Origin: Gemmatimonadota bacterium
GTDB lineage: Bacteria; Gemmatimonadota; Gemmatimonadetes; Gemmatimonadales; Gemmatimonadaceae
Assembly: GCA_027622655.1 (NCBI GenBank)
Contig: JAQBYI010000026.1
Coordinates: 1-47,201 of the forward strand
Reading direction: 5' to 3'
DNA: 47,201 nt
Shown: positions 1 through 7,872 of the stretch, one piece after another
Position numbering within the stretch: position 1 is the first letter of the stretch
Layout of the letters: every line of letters starts with the position of its first letter
Notes under the pieces: generated by a model
The model's database searches: none
What the model saw: the letters and a program-made list of their open reading frames with translations, nothing else
What the model was told of the DNA's origin: nothing
Position numbers and translations under genes: made by a program

Positions 1-29
1 CCCCCATCCCACACCCCAAACCCCGTAGT

Positions 30-1229
30 TCACTGAGGGCGGTATTTCGCCAGAACCTCTTTGACCTTCTCAATATCGATCGCCTCGACCGTGCGCCCAT
101 TCCCCGTCACTGCAGTCGCGCGCAGGATCGAGTTGTAGGCCGCCTCTTCAGTGGCCTCTATCGCCGCCTCAAACAACGCCGACGCTTGATCGTTCGACAG
201 TTCCGTCGTCGTGTGTCTCCGCGCATCCCAGGCGCGTCGGACTTCGGTGGCCGTGGAGAACGCGATCACATAGTCGCCTGAGCCGTTCGATCCGCTCGCC
301 CCGGTTCGCCCGATGCCGAGCATCGCGCGCGCCGCGAGTCGCTGCAGATTCCGGTCCGAGAGCGGTGCGTCTGTCGCCACTACGATCATGACCGAACCGT
401 CACCGCGTTCCGGACTCGTCTCATTTTTGTACGCATACTGGCCAAGTTCGCGCCCCACTGGCGCGCCACCCATCTGCAGTACGCCGCCGTAATTCGATTG
501 CACCAGCACGCCCACAGTGTGCGCTCCGCGCGCCGCGGGCAGTTTACGCGAGGATGTGCCGATGCCGCCTTTCCATCCGAACGCGACTGTCCCGCGCCCT
601 GCACCCACACTTCCCTCCTCCACCGGCCCATCACGCGCACCGTCGAGTGCGCGGCGAACATCCTCGGCGCTGATCGGCCGCGACCGAATGTCATTGAGGC
701 CACCATCATTCGTTTCGCCGACCACCGGATTGATCGACCTCACCCGCTCCATCCCCGGCTGACCAAGCATCCATTCCGTCAGCGCATCCGCGGCCTTCCA
801 CACACAGAGCGTGCAGGTGAGCAGGATCGGCGTTTCCAGTTCGCCCAACTCAACGATCTGCGTGCTGCCGACAAGTTTCCCGAATGCGTTCCCAACGTGC
901 ACGGCCGCAGGAACCCGTGAGAGATACGCGTTTCCGGGATGCGGGATGATCGCCGTGACTCCGGTGCGCACGCGGTCTCCCTGATCCACTGTGGCGTGGC
1001 CAACCCGCACGCCAGCAACGTCGGTGATCGCGTTGTTCACGCCCGGAGCGAACACTCCCGGCGCCACGCCGATGTCCCGCGCCCGCGGACGTTCCTGCGC
1101 CGAGGCGGATACGGCCGTAAAAATGAGCCCAAGGCAAGCCAACGCATAGGCGGGATGGTCGGCGGATATTCTGCCCCCCGCAGTGCAGGCGATGGAATCG
1201 AGCGCAGTGTCAGTCCCAGAATGTGCCAT
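30..1229 (-). CDS. P1 family (DmpA-type) aminopeptidase/D-esterase, probably exported
   Basis: A 399-residue protein of the DmpA/P1 family, N-terminal-nucleophile hydrolases that self-cleave into two chains and remove N-terminal residues from small peptides or amides. Visible family motifs are VAGVRVGH near the N-terminus, the GETNDGGLND block, GGIGTSSR, and GDGSVMIVVATDAPL. By analogy with DmpA the Ser of GDGS (about residue 279) is the nucleophile and the preceding bond the self-cleavage site. A hydrophobic stretch ending ASAQ at about residue 48 looks like a signal peptide, so the enzyme is probably periplasmic. The ATG at 1229 is chosen because a longer frame (to 1466) would run through holB on the other strand. 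There is no Shine-Dalgarno site, but a TAAGAT hexamer lies 7 bases upstream. An in-frame TTG near 1148 would give a shorter signal peptide. Peptide substrate cannot be predicted. Confidence 0.88.
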   Translation of the reverse strand: MAHSGTDTALDSIACTAGGRISADHPAYALACLGLIFTAVSASAQERPRARDIGVAPGVFAPGVNNAITDVAGVRVGHATVDQGDRVRTGVTAIIPHPGNAYLSRVPAAVHVGNAFGKLVGSTQIVELGELETPILLTCTLCVWKAADALTEWMLGQPGMERVRSINPVVGETNDGGLNDIRSRPISAEDVRRALDGARDGPVEEGSVGAGRGTVAFGWKGGIGTSSRKLPAARGAHTVGVLVQSNYGGVLQMGGAPVGRELGQYAYKNETSPERGDGSVMIVVATDAPLSDRNLQRLAARAMLGIGRTGASGSNGSGDYVIAFSTATEVRRAWDARRHTTTELSNDQASALFEAAIEATEEAAYNSILRATAVTGNGRTVEAIDIEKVKEVLAKYRPQ

Positions 1230-1235
1230 GGACAC

Positions 1236-1242
1236 TATCTTA
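1236..1242. promoter_or_regulatory. Candidate bidirectional -10 element between peptidase and holB
   Basis: Only 18 bases separate the two divergent start codons. On the plus strand TATCTT (1236-1241) is followed by 6 bases and the holB GTG. On the minus strand TAAGAT (1242-1237) is followed by 7 bases and the peptidase ATG. Neither start has a Shine-Dalgarno sequence. The spacing puts +1 at or beside the first base of each start codon, as expected for leaderless mRNAs. No convincing -35 hexamer is seen. Confidence 0.4.
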
Positions 1243-1247
1243 CCGCC

Positions 1248-2306
1248 GTGCCGTTCACTCCGCTCATTGGCCATTTGGCGCTGCGCGCGCGACTCAGCGA
1301 GCAGATTCACCGCGGGACGCTCGCGTCGAGCATCCTGTTCACCGGCCCAGCCGGCATCGGCAAGCAGCGGCTGGCGCTCTGGCTGGCGCAGCACCTGCTG
1401 TGCGAGGAGGCATCGGCGCCCTGCGGTGCGTGCCAGCACTGCCGCTACGCTACCGAGGGGACGCATCCCGACGTCGTGTGGGTCTTTCCGCGGCCGAACC
1501 TCAAGGATTCCGACTCAGCGCCTGAGGACGTGGCCGCCGACTATGCCGAAGCGATCGCCGATCGCGTCGCTGCGGGCGGCGTGTATGAGCGCCCTGACGG
1601 ATCTGCCGGGATCTTCAGATACGTCACGCGCTTGCTAGTGCAACACGCCTCGCGCACGCCGGCCCTTGGGCGGCGGAAGGTGATCGTGGTAGGCGAAGCG
1701 GAGCGTATGGTTCCGCAGGCCGCCAACCAGGAAGCAGCCAACGCATTCCTGAAGCTGCTCGAAGAGCCACTGCCAAACACGAGCCTGCTGCTTACCTCGA
1801 GCGAGCCCGGCGCGCTATTGCCGACGATCCGTTCGCGGGTAATCGCCATGCGTGTGCGACCGCTTCCGAGCGCCGAAATGCGCGAGTTCCTGGCGCTACC
1901 GGCTGCGGCGCCACTGCTCAAGACCGGGTCAGTGGACGAACTGGTCGCGCTCGCACGCGGAGCTCCCGGCGCGCTGCTCGACGCGGAATCACGCGCTGCT
2001 GCCGTTGCGCGTGCCGGAGCTATCCTCGACGCGGCCACGCGCTCGCAAGACCGGATGTATCGCGTTGCGTATGCTCAGGGGGCGTCCGGCGCACGTGGCG
2101 GGTTCTCCGACGCGCTCGACGCGCTGACCGAGCTGCTGCACGCGCGATCCCGCGACGCAGCTGACGCCGGCGATGGTAGCGGCGCGGCGGCGAGCGCTCG
2201 CGCCATGATGCTGGTCGAGAATGCCAAGCGCGATGCCGAGCGCAACGCGACGCCGCAGCTAGTGGCGTTTCGACTTCTGACGGGGCTCGCGGAGACTCTC
2301 GCATGA
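1248..2306 (+). CDS. holB: DNA polymerase III subunit delta' (clamp-loader subunit)
   Basis: About 352 residues with the delta'/DnaX-type AAA+ fold of the replication clamp loader. The glycine-rich P-loop [14 protein letters not shown] comes first, then a four-cysteine zinc module ([14 protein letters not shown]), then the conserved block [17 protein letters not shown] followed by [15 protein letters not shown], typical of HolB. The complex loads the beta sliding clamp onto primed DNA. GTG at 1248 gives the natural N-terminus (PFTPLIGH); an in-frame ATG at 1221 would overlap the divergent peptidase start. The 3' end overlaps moaC by 4 bases (ATGA), so the two are probably translationally coupled. 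The longer frame back to 939 is opposite-strand peptidase coding sequence and was discarded. Confidence 0.9.
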   Translation: MPFTPLIGHLALRARLSEQIHRGTLASSILFTGPAGIGKQRLALWLAQHLLCEEASAPCGACQHCRYATEGTHPDVVWVFPRPNLKDSDSAPEDVAADYAEAIADRVAAGGVYERPDGSAGIFRYVTRLLVQHASRTPALGRRKVIVVGEAERMVPQAANQEAANAFLKLLEEPLPNTSLLLTSSEPGALLPTIRSRVIAMRVRPLPSAEMREFLALPAAAPLLKTGSVDELVALARGAPGALLDAESRAAAVARAGAILDAATRSQDRMYRVAYAQGASGARGGFSDALDALTELLHARSRDAADAGDGSGAAASARAMMLVENAKRDAERNATPQLVAFRLLTGLAETLA

Positions 2307-2800
2307 CCGTTCGAAAGAAACGCGGTGCCAAACTGAGTCACGTTGGCGCACGCGGCGCCGCGCGCATGGTCGATGTGGGCGCCAAGCCAGCGACAGAACG
2401 ACGGGCGCGGGCGGCAGGCGAAATCAGGATGTCGGCAGCGGCATGGCGGGCAGTGCGCAACAACACCGCGGCAAAAGGCGATGTACTCGGCGTGGCCAAG
2501 CTTGCGGGCATTCAGGCGGCCAAGCGGACGGCCGAGCTGATTCCGCTCTGCCATCCTCTCACACTCACGCACATTGACGTCGCGCTGAAACTCGTGGCGC
2601 GGCCGGCGTCAGTTCGCGTGGAAGCCACCGTGGCCACGACCGCCGCAACTGGCGTAGAGATGGAAGCGCTCACCGCCGTTTCCGTTGCGCTGCTTACCGT
2701 CTACGACATGGTCAAGAGCGCCGACAAGACCATGCGGATCGGCGAAATCCGGCTCGTCGAAAAGAGCGGCGGACGCAGCGGACATTTTCGCGCGCGCTGA
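2303..2800 (+). CDS. moaC: Cyclic pyranopterin monophosphate synthase MoaC
   Basis: A 165-residue MoaC, which with MoaA converts GTP to cyclic pyranopterin monophosphate, the first stage of molybdenum cofactor synthesis. Diagnostic motifs are [36 protein letters not shown], the metal/substrate loop LIPLCHPL, and the C-terminal [12 protein letters not shown] with the conserved lysines. Length matches the family. The ATG overlaps the holB stop (ATGA). No other molybdopterin gene is present in the window, so the remaining pathway must lie elsewhere. It converges with the lytic transglycosylase across a 25-base gap with no obvious terminator. Confidence 0.95.
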   Translation: MTVRKKRGAKLSHVGARGAARMVDVGAKPATERRARAAGEIRMSAAAWRAVRNNTAAKGDVLGVAKLAGIQAAKRTAELIPLCHPLTLTHIDVALKLVARPASVRVEATVATTAATGVEMEALTAVSVALLTVYDMVKSADKTMRIGEIRLVEKSGGRSGHFRAR

Positions 2801-2825
2801 GTAGCGCGGCGCTGACATCCCGGAC

Positions 2826-4250
2826 CTAGGGACGCTTCGTTGCCGACGCAGGCGCCTTGGCTGGCGGCGCCTTGGCTGGCGGCGCCTTGGCTGGCGCTGG
2901 CACCTTCGGGGCCGCCCGCACGGGCGTCGTGGTCCGCCGACGTGGATATCGCTCGACGGCCGGATTGGGAACGTCCCGGGCGCCCGCAACCGTGGCCTTC
3001 GTCGGGATCAGTATCGTTTGGCCGGCCACGAGGTTCCCGTCCTTCAACCGTGTTGCACGCGGATTGTACCAGTTGATCTGCTTGGTCGTGATGTTGTTCC
3101 GGCGCGCGAGCAGGGCCATGTATTCGCCGGCCTTGGTCTTGACCCTCTTGACCGCGATCCGCTCGGCCGAGTCGAGCGCCGCGTAGGCGGAATCGAATCC
3201 CTCACCGGCGCCGACCGGCACACGCACCCACATCGAATCGCCTTCGGGAACCATGCCGCGAAGAATGTGCGAGTTGAGCTCGCGAATCGAATCAAGGGGC
3301 ACCTCTGCCGCGGCGGCAATTGCGGTCAGTGGCGCGCCTCCGGGCGCGAACACGCTGTCAAACACAAACGGAGCCAGCGTGTCGACGTTCAGCAAATACC
3401 TGTCCGGCTGTTTCGCCACTAATGCCGCGGCGATGATCTTCGGGACGTAGTCACGGGTTTCCGCGCGCAGATATCGCGTGTCGGATAGCGCGAAGAACTT
3501 GCTTTCGCCCTCGACCGGGTCAACGCGGCTCGCGAACTGTGCCAGACCGCGGCTAACCCGCCCCTGACCGCCATTGTATGCGGCAGCGGCGAGGAACAGC
3601 GAACCGAACTCGCCGTGCAATGACGATAGAAGGCGGACAGCGCCCTCTGTGGACCGGACCGGATCGCGTCGCTCGTCCACCCACCAATCCACGCGCAGCC
3701 CAACGCCCTTGGCCGTGCGCGCCATGAACTGCCACATTCCAACCGCAGCGGCCGTGGAATAGGCATGCGGGTCGTACCAACTCTCGACGAATGCGAGAAA
3801 CGTCAGGTCCTGTGGAAGGCCGGCAGCCCGCAGTCGATCACCGATCAGGCCTGAGTACTTGGTCTGACGGCCCAGCGCGCGTTCAAACGGCTGGTGCAGA
3901 CGGCCGGAGAACGCGTCAACGTAGTAGGCCACCCTCGCCCGCGAGGCGTGTTCTTCGATCTCGAGGTCCCAGACCGGCGGAACCGGCGTGTTCGCTGCGG
4001 CCACCGAGTCGGCCGCAATCGAGTCGGCCGCAATCGAGTCGACCGCGATCGCCTGGCCCTCGGCCCCACCAAGATCAGCGACGTCGCCGGATTCACGCTC
4101 CGAAACGCTGGCGCCGACAAGGGGTGCACTGTCCGGCGAGGTGGCTGGAAGCGAGCGCAACATCCGGTTCGGCGTCACGCAAGCCGTCGCGATTAGGCAC
4201 AACAAGACCGCTACGGCGCACTGCGCCGTCGGGCGATTTCGCGTCGGCAT
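2826..4250 (-). CDS. Membrane-bound lytic murein transglycosylase with LysM (MltD-like lipoprotein)
   Basis: About 474 residues. The N-terminus has a lipoprotein signal (hydrophobic AVLLCLIATAC, Cys as lipidation site). A Pro/Ser/Asp-rich linker with a repeated DSIAA unit follows. Then comes an SLT catalytic domain (LAFVESWYDPHAYS with the catalytic Glu of VES, VGMWQFM, AAAYNGG), a LysM domain near the C-terminus (MALLARRNNITTKQINWYNP) and a basic Ala/Pro/Lys tail with three PAKAP-type repeats. The order is that of MltD, which cleaves murein glycan strands to 1,6-anhydro ends at the outer membrane. ATG at 4250 is preferred; upstream in-frame ATGs at 4268 and 4280 overlap the divergent beta-lactamase-like gene. 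Confidence 0.9.
   Translation of the reverse strand: MPTRNRPTAQCAVAVLLCLIATACVTPNRMLRSLPATSPDSAPLVGASVSERESGDVADLGGAEGQAIAVDSIAADSIAADSVAAANTPVPPVWDLEIEEHASRARVAYYVDAFSGRLHQPFERALGRQTKYSGLIGDRLRAAGLPQDLTFLAFVESWYDPHAYSTAAAVGMWQFMARTAKGVGLRVDWWVDERRDPVRSTEGAVRLLSSLHGEFGSLFLAAAAYNGGQGRVSRGLAQFASRVDPVEGESKFFALSDTRYLRAETRDYVPKIIAAALVAKQPDRYLLNVDTLAPFVFDSVFAPGGAPLTAIAAAAEVPLDSIRELNSHILRGMVPEGDSMWVRVPVGAGEGFDSAYAALDSAERIAVKRVKTKAGEYMALLARRNNITTKQINWYNPRATRLKDGNLVAGQTILIPTKATVAGARDVPNPAVERYPRRRTTTPVRAAPKVPAPAKAPPAKAPPAKAPASATKRP
2851..2895 (+). repeat. 3 x 15-bp perfect tandem repeat in lytic transglycosylase tail
   Basis: GGCGCCTTGGCTGGC occurs three times in perfect tandem (2851-2865, 2866-2880, 2881-2895). 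On the minus strand it encodes the repeated Pro-Ala-Lys-Ala-Pro tail. Each unit is five codons, so gain or loss keeps the frame. Confidence 0.9.
4006..4050 (+). repeat. 3 x 15-bp tandem repeat in lytic transglycosylase linker
   Basis: GAGTCGGCCGCAATC is present at 4006-4020 and 4021-4035, with a third copy differing at two positions at 4036-4050. It encodes the repeating linker after the lipoprotein signal and is frame-preserving. Confidence 0.85.
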
Positions 4251-4254
4251 CCCA

Positions 4255-4260
4255 TATATT
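4255..4260 (+). promoter_or_regulatory. Candidate -10 element for a leaderless beta-lactamase-like transcript
   Basis: TATATT, unusually AT-rich for this window, ends exactly 6 bases before the ATG at 4267. No Shine-Dalgarno sequence precedes that ATG. Only 16 bases separate the divergent start codons at 4250 and 4267, so promoter elements must overlap on the two strands. No clear -35 is seen. Confidence 0.42.
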
Positions 4261-4266
4261 CGACTC

Positions 4267-5235
4267 ATGCGCACCCTCATGCCAGTCCTTTGGCTGGTTG
4301 TGGCCTGCGGAAAGCCTCCGGCCCTGCGAGCCCCTCAGACCCCCACGAGCGCGCCATCCGGCCTTGCCGGCTCCCCGTCGCCGGCCGAATCACGTCGAAC
4401 CGTGCGCCTTGGCTCGCTCCGCGACAGTATCGTGCGTCACATCACGGCCGTTCAAGGCGCGGAAGTCGCCGTCTGGTACCATAACTTTGCAAACGGTGAC
4501 ACGCTCGCTCGCGAGGCCGACGTTTCGTACCACGCGGCCAGCACGATGAAAGTGCCGGTAATGATTGAACTCTTTCGGCGCGCCGACGCGGGTACCATCG
4601 CGCTTGACCAAACGATGGTGCTCGCCAATCAGTTCCGCTCCATCGTGGATGGCTCCCCCTATTCACTCACGGCTGCCGACGATTCAGACACTGAGATCTA
4701 CCAACGGGTTGGCGTGTCGATTTCGTACCGCGAACTCAACGAGCGGATGATCACGCACTCGAGCAACCTGGCTACGAACGTGCTCATCGACGTGCTCGAT
4801 GCCGGACGCGTGAACGAGACGTCCCGCGCGCTCGGCGCCGTCGGGATGCGTGTACTCCGTGGAGTCGAGGACACCAAGGCCTACGAGAAGGGACTGAACA
4901 ACACGACGACCGCCCGAGCACTCGGTGTGCTGCTCGACGCCATTGAGCACGGCCTCGCGGCGAGCCGGACTGCCAGCGACTCGATGCGCGCCGTCCTGCT
5001 CCGACAGACTGAGCAAGGCGAGATCCCGGCCGGACTCCCTCCCGGGACGCGCATCGCCCACAAGACCGGGTGGATCACCGCGACGACGCACGATGCGGCG
5101 ATCGTCTATCCGCCAGGCCAGGCGCCGTACGTGCTCGTCCTGCTCACGCGCAAGATTGCGGACCGGCCGGTGGCTCAGAAACTGATGGCAGACATTTCGC
5201 GCGTGGTCTGGGAGAGCGCCACCACCTCTCGATAA
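4267..5235 (+). CDS. Class A beta-lactamase-like serine hydrolase lipoprotein
   Basis: 322 residues. A short lipoprotein signal (LWLVVAC, Cys14) is followed by a proline/serine-rich linker and a class A beta-lactamase/transpeptidase fold. Visible motifs are S92-T-M-K95 (SxxK nucleophile motif), S165-S-N167 in place of the usual SDN, E207-K-G-L-N211 matching the omega-loop ExxLN, and K266-T-G268. All catalytic positions used for acylation and deacylation are therefore present except for Asp-to-Ser in SDN. Whether it hydrolyses beta-lactams or acts on peptidoglycan cannot be told; divergence from a murein transglycosylase gene fits a cell-wall role. Its last 61 bases overlap the convergent glycosyltransferase gene. 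ATG 4267 starts the signal peptide; longer upstream frames are antisense to the transglycosylase. Confidence 0.85.
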   Translation: MRTLMPVLWLVVACGKPPALRAPQTPTSAPSGLAGSPSPAESRRTVRLGSLRDSIVRHITAVQGAEVAVWYHNFANGDTLAREADVSYHAASTMKVPVMIELFRRADAGTIALDQTMVLANQFRSIVDGSPYSLTAADDSDTEIYQRVGVSISYRELNERMITHSSNLATNVLIDVLDAGRVNETSRALGAVGMRVLRGVEDTKAYEKGLNNTTTARALGVLLDAIEHGLAASRTASDSMRAVLLRQTEQGEIPAGLPPGTRIAHKTGWITATTHDAAIVYPPGQAPYVLVLLTRKIADRPVAQKLMADISRVVWESATTSR

Positions 5236-6368
5236 TCGCGCACCAGCCCGTCAAATACCGCGTCCCACGTCCGCGACCGCGCCGTCGCCAGCCCGGCTGT
5301 TGCGAGTTGCGATCGCACGCCTGTGTCGGCGGCAAGCTGCAGGATTGCTGCAGCGAGTGACTCCGGATCCTTCGCGCTGAACTGGCGCGCACACTCGACG
5401 GTCGCGTATTCGGTCGTCGCCCCAATGTCGGGTGCGATCACCGCGACACCACTCGCCATTGCCTCGAGCACGACGTTGCCAAACGTCTCGGTGATGGACG
5501 GAAACGCAAAGATGTCGGCCGACGCGTATGCCTCGGACAATTCACGCCCGGTCAACTTCCCGGTGAACACGGTCCCTTCAGGCGCCGCTGCACGACACTC
5601 GGCCTCGGCCGGCCCATCCCCGACCAGCGCGAATGCTACGTCCGTTCCAGCGCGGGCACGCACAATGCGAATCGCGTCGAGCAGAACATGCATCCCCTTT
5701 TCACGCGCCAACCGCCCAACGTACGCCACTAGTGGCGTATCGCCGTGTGCGCCGAGCCGCTGTCGCATCGCTGCGCTACGAAGTGAGGGGCTGAACCGCT
5801 CGCCGTCGACCCCGCGGCGCCACACGCGCACATTTTCGATTCCCTGCCCCTCGAGTTCTCGAGCAACAATACCGGACGGTGCGAAAGTACGAAGTCCGCG
5901 ATTGTGGAACCACCGGATGTACGGCCACGCCACGCGGTCGAGCATTGAGAGCCCGTAGAACTCGAGATACGCCTTGAAGTGCGTGTGATAGCTGCTCACC
6001 ACGGGCACGCGCGCCTCGTGCGCAGCAAACAGCCCGGCGAGCCCAACGCCAAACTCCGTTGTGACGTGAACGAGCGTTGGACGCCAGCGTTCGATGAGAT
6101 CGAGCGCCCGCTGCCGCGACGGTGCAGCCATCCTCAGTTGTGGATATGCCCAGAACGGCACACTTGGCCACCGATCGACCCTGACATCGCCTTCGGCGGC
6201 CGGGTCGGCAACCGTCGCGATCCGCACCTGGCCGCCGCGTTGCTCGACCGCCTGCACGAGGCGCTCGAGCGTGCGGGCTACGCCGTTGACCTGAGGTGGA
6301 TAGGTATCGGTGAAGACCGCAAGTCGAAGTCCCGCGGCGCTCGCGGCGCCAGGCGCTGCGTCTACCAG
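5175..6368 (-). CDS. GT4-family glycosyltransferase (group 1), start unclear
   Basis: A GT-B glycosyltransferase resembling alpha-mannosyltransferases of the GT4 family. The C-terminal nucleotide-sugar domain shows VAYVGRLAREKG, a GDGPAEAE loop, and the E-x7-E block FPSITETFGNVVLEAMASG. The conserved N-terminal strand and acceptor loop (LAVFTDTYPPQVNGVARTL) is encoded between 6333 and 6270, upstream of the first standard start (GTG 6257). Going further upstream, the frame has no ATG, GTG or TTG until well inside the PAP2 gene, and the only near-start is CTG at 6368-6366, two bases before the PAP2 stop. I therefore place the start at this CTG (397 aa), with GTG 6257 (360 aa) as the conventional alternative. 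Probably co-transcribed with PAP2, suggesting lipid or envelope glycan work. The 3' end overlaps the beta-lactamase-like gene by 61 bases. Confidence 0.85.
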   Translation of the reverse strand: MVDAAPGAASAAGLRLAVFTDTYPPQVNGVARTLERLVQAVEQRGGQVRIATVADPAAEGDVRVDRWPSVPFWAYPQLRMAAPSRQRALDLIERWRPTLVHVTTEFGVGLAGLFAAHEARVPVVSSYHTHFKAYLEFYGLSMLDRVAWPYIRWFHNRGLRTFAPSGIVARELEGQGIENVRVWRRGVDGERFSPSLRSAAMRQRLGAHGDTPLVAYVGRLAREKGMHVLLDAIRIVRARAGTDVAFALVGDGPAEAECRAAAPEGTVFTGKLTGRELSEAYASADIFAFPSITETFGNVVLEAMASGVAVIAPDIGATTEYATVECARQFSAKDPESLAAAILQLAADTGVRSQLATAGLATARSRTWDAVFDGLVRDYREVVALSQTTREMSAISF

Positions 6369-6889
6369 AGCGCCCGCACCGCTACGCCCGTCGCAATCGC
6401 GATGAGTTGGCCCACCAGGACGTCGCCCGGGTAGTGCGCACCAAGCCGCACACGCGAGAACCCGACGAGCCCTGCGAGCACGAGCATCGGCACCGCGAGC
6501 GAATGAAACGTCGCGGCGTGGATAAACGCCACGCTCATTACGGCAGCGGAATGTCCTGAGGGGAACGAGAACCGGTCCGGTATTTCGACGAACGCCGACC
6601 GACGTGCTGCTTCATGCGGCCTGATGCGTTCCACGTTGCGCTTGATCACCTGGACGACCAGGTGTGAAATCGTCAGCGCCCACGCAGCCTGCACCGCGGC
6701 AACCTTGAGCTGTCCTTCCGCCAACGCGAGCGGCACCAACGCAAGCGCGACGGTGGCGGGCACGCCACCAACGTGGGTAAGCAACTGCCATATGAGTCGA
6801 GAACCGGCCGGCGCGGTTTCCGCCAAAACACAACGCAAAAACAACTCGCGATCTTCGTGTTCCAGCCTGTGAAACAGCATGCTCCGCAT
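6362..6889 (-). CDS. PAP2-family membrane phosphatase
   Basis: A 175-residue phosphatidic-acid-phosphatase-type integral membrane protein. The tripartite signature is complete: K-x6-RP (KRNVERIRP), PSGH (FPSGHSAA) and SR-x5-H-x3-D (SRVRLGAHYPGD). Hydrophobic segments before, between and after these give about five membrane spans. Such enzymes dephosphorylate lipid phosphates such as undecaprenyl or phosphatidyl-glycerol phosphates on the outer leaflet. ATG at 6889 is preferred over the longest frame (to 6985) because a TAAATT hexamer lies 7 bases upstream and the extra 32 residues look non-coding; ATG 6880 is also possible. The glycosyltransferase follows directly and overlaps, so the pair may act on one lipid-linked glycan route. 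Confidence 0.88.
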   Translation of the reverse strand: MRSMLFHRLEHEDRELFLRCVLAETAPAGSRLIWQLLTHVGGVPATVALALVPLALAEGQLKVAAVQAAWALTISHLVVQVIKRNVERIRPHEAARRSAFVEIPDRFSFPSGHSAAVMSVAFIHAATFHSLAVPMLVLAGLVGFSRVRLGAHYPGDVLVGQLIAIATGVAVRALW

Positions 6890-6896
6890 TCTGGAC

Positions 6897-6902
6897 AATT
6901 TA
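6897..6902 (-). promoter_or_regulatory. Candidate -10 element for leaderless PAP2 transcript
   Basis: On the minus strand TAAATT is followed by 7 bases and the ATG at 6889. There is no Shine-Dalgarno site, matching the geometry of several other starts in the window. Confidence 0.35.
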
Positions 6903-7078
6903 CCTATCTCCGACAGGTTCTGCGAGTTGTCAGCATCGCGTGCAACTCCTTTACGGGTAATGGGTTGTACGAACTTGGACCGCAAATCGATTCATCCGCT
7001 CCGTACCCCGCTGACTTGCGACTTGCGGTCGCGGCGCCGGCTGCCCACCGTTCCCCTGCCCCACACTCGAGGAAGACC

Positions 7079-7822
7079 GTGGCCGATTCCGAAACCATGC
7101 CGCCGCCCCCGCCGAAGGACGACGGCCCGGGGCTCTTTGAAGATCTCGTTGACATCATTGCGTCGCCAGCGAAGGTCTTCGAGCGTCGCGCAAAGACCGG
7201 AAGCGCTGCCGCTTTCTTCTTCGTCACCATCGCGTTTGCTGCCATTCTCTATTCCGGCAAGAGCGTGATGGAGCCGATCATGGATGCGCAGTTGGCCAAG
7301 AGTCAGGCCGCAGCCGTCGCGGCGAACCCGAGCATCACGCCAGAGCAGCAGGCCTCTATGCTCGCCGTCGGCCGCAAGTTCGCCGTGGTCGCCATGATTG
7401 TCGGCGTGCCAATCGCGCTCCTGTTTCTTGGCCTGTTCATCTGGATTGTCGGCAAGGCGCTCGGGGCGACGCTGACCTACGGTGCCGGCCTTATGATCGC
7501 GTCGTTCTCCTACGTCCCTCGAATACTCTCCGGTGTGATCACGGACGTTCAGGGACTCCTGATGAGCGACACGAGCGCGCTGACGAATCCCGCTCAGCTG
7601 TCGATCGGGCCAGCGCGATTCTTTGACCCCGTGACCACCAATGCCGCGCTCCTCGCTATTCTGTCGCGCGCCGACGTGTTCCTCCTTTGGACCACCGTGC
7701 TCATTGGCGTCGGATACATCGCGGCCGGCAAGCTGTCGAAGGAAAAAGCCATTGCGGGGGCGGTGATTCTTTGGGTGCTCGGCGGGCTAATGCCGATCTG
7801 GGGAGCAATTCGCAGCGGGTGA
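7079..7822 (+). CDS. Yip1-domain polytopic membrane protein
   Basis: 247 residues. A short Pro/Asp-rich cytoplasmic N-terminus (PPPPPKDDGPG) is followed by a Yip1-like domain with about five membrane segments, including AAAFFFVTIAFAAILY, VVAMIVGVPIALLFLGLFIW, a GAGLMIASFSYVPRIL segment and two C-terminal spans. The function of bacterial Yip1 proteins is unknown. GTG at 7079 is chosen because GAGGAAG (7069-7075) sits just upstream; ATG 7097 is an alternative. The longer frame back to 6773 is antisense to PAP2. Divergent from PAP2 across about 190 bases, in which no other gene is seen, and convergent with the DUF1259 gene. Confidence 0.75.
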   Translation: MADSETMPPPPPKDDGPGLFEDLVDIIASPAKVFERRAKTGSAAAFFFVTIAFAAILYSGKSVMEPIMDAQLAKSQAAAVAANPSITPEQQASMLAVGRKFAVVAMIVGVPIALLFLGLFIWIVGKALGATLTYGAGLMIASFSYVPRILSGVITDVQGLLMSDTSALTNPAQLSIGPARFFDPVTTNAALLAILSRADVFLLWTTVLIGVGYIAAGKLSKEKAIAGAVILWVLGGLMPIWGAIRSG

Positions 7823-7872
7823 GGAGCTCGCTGCTGGCGATGCGGGCTGACGGTTTCGTGAACTGCGGGATG

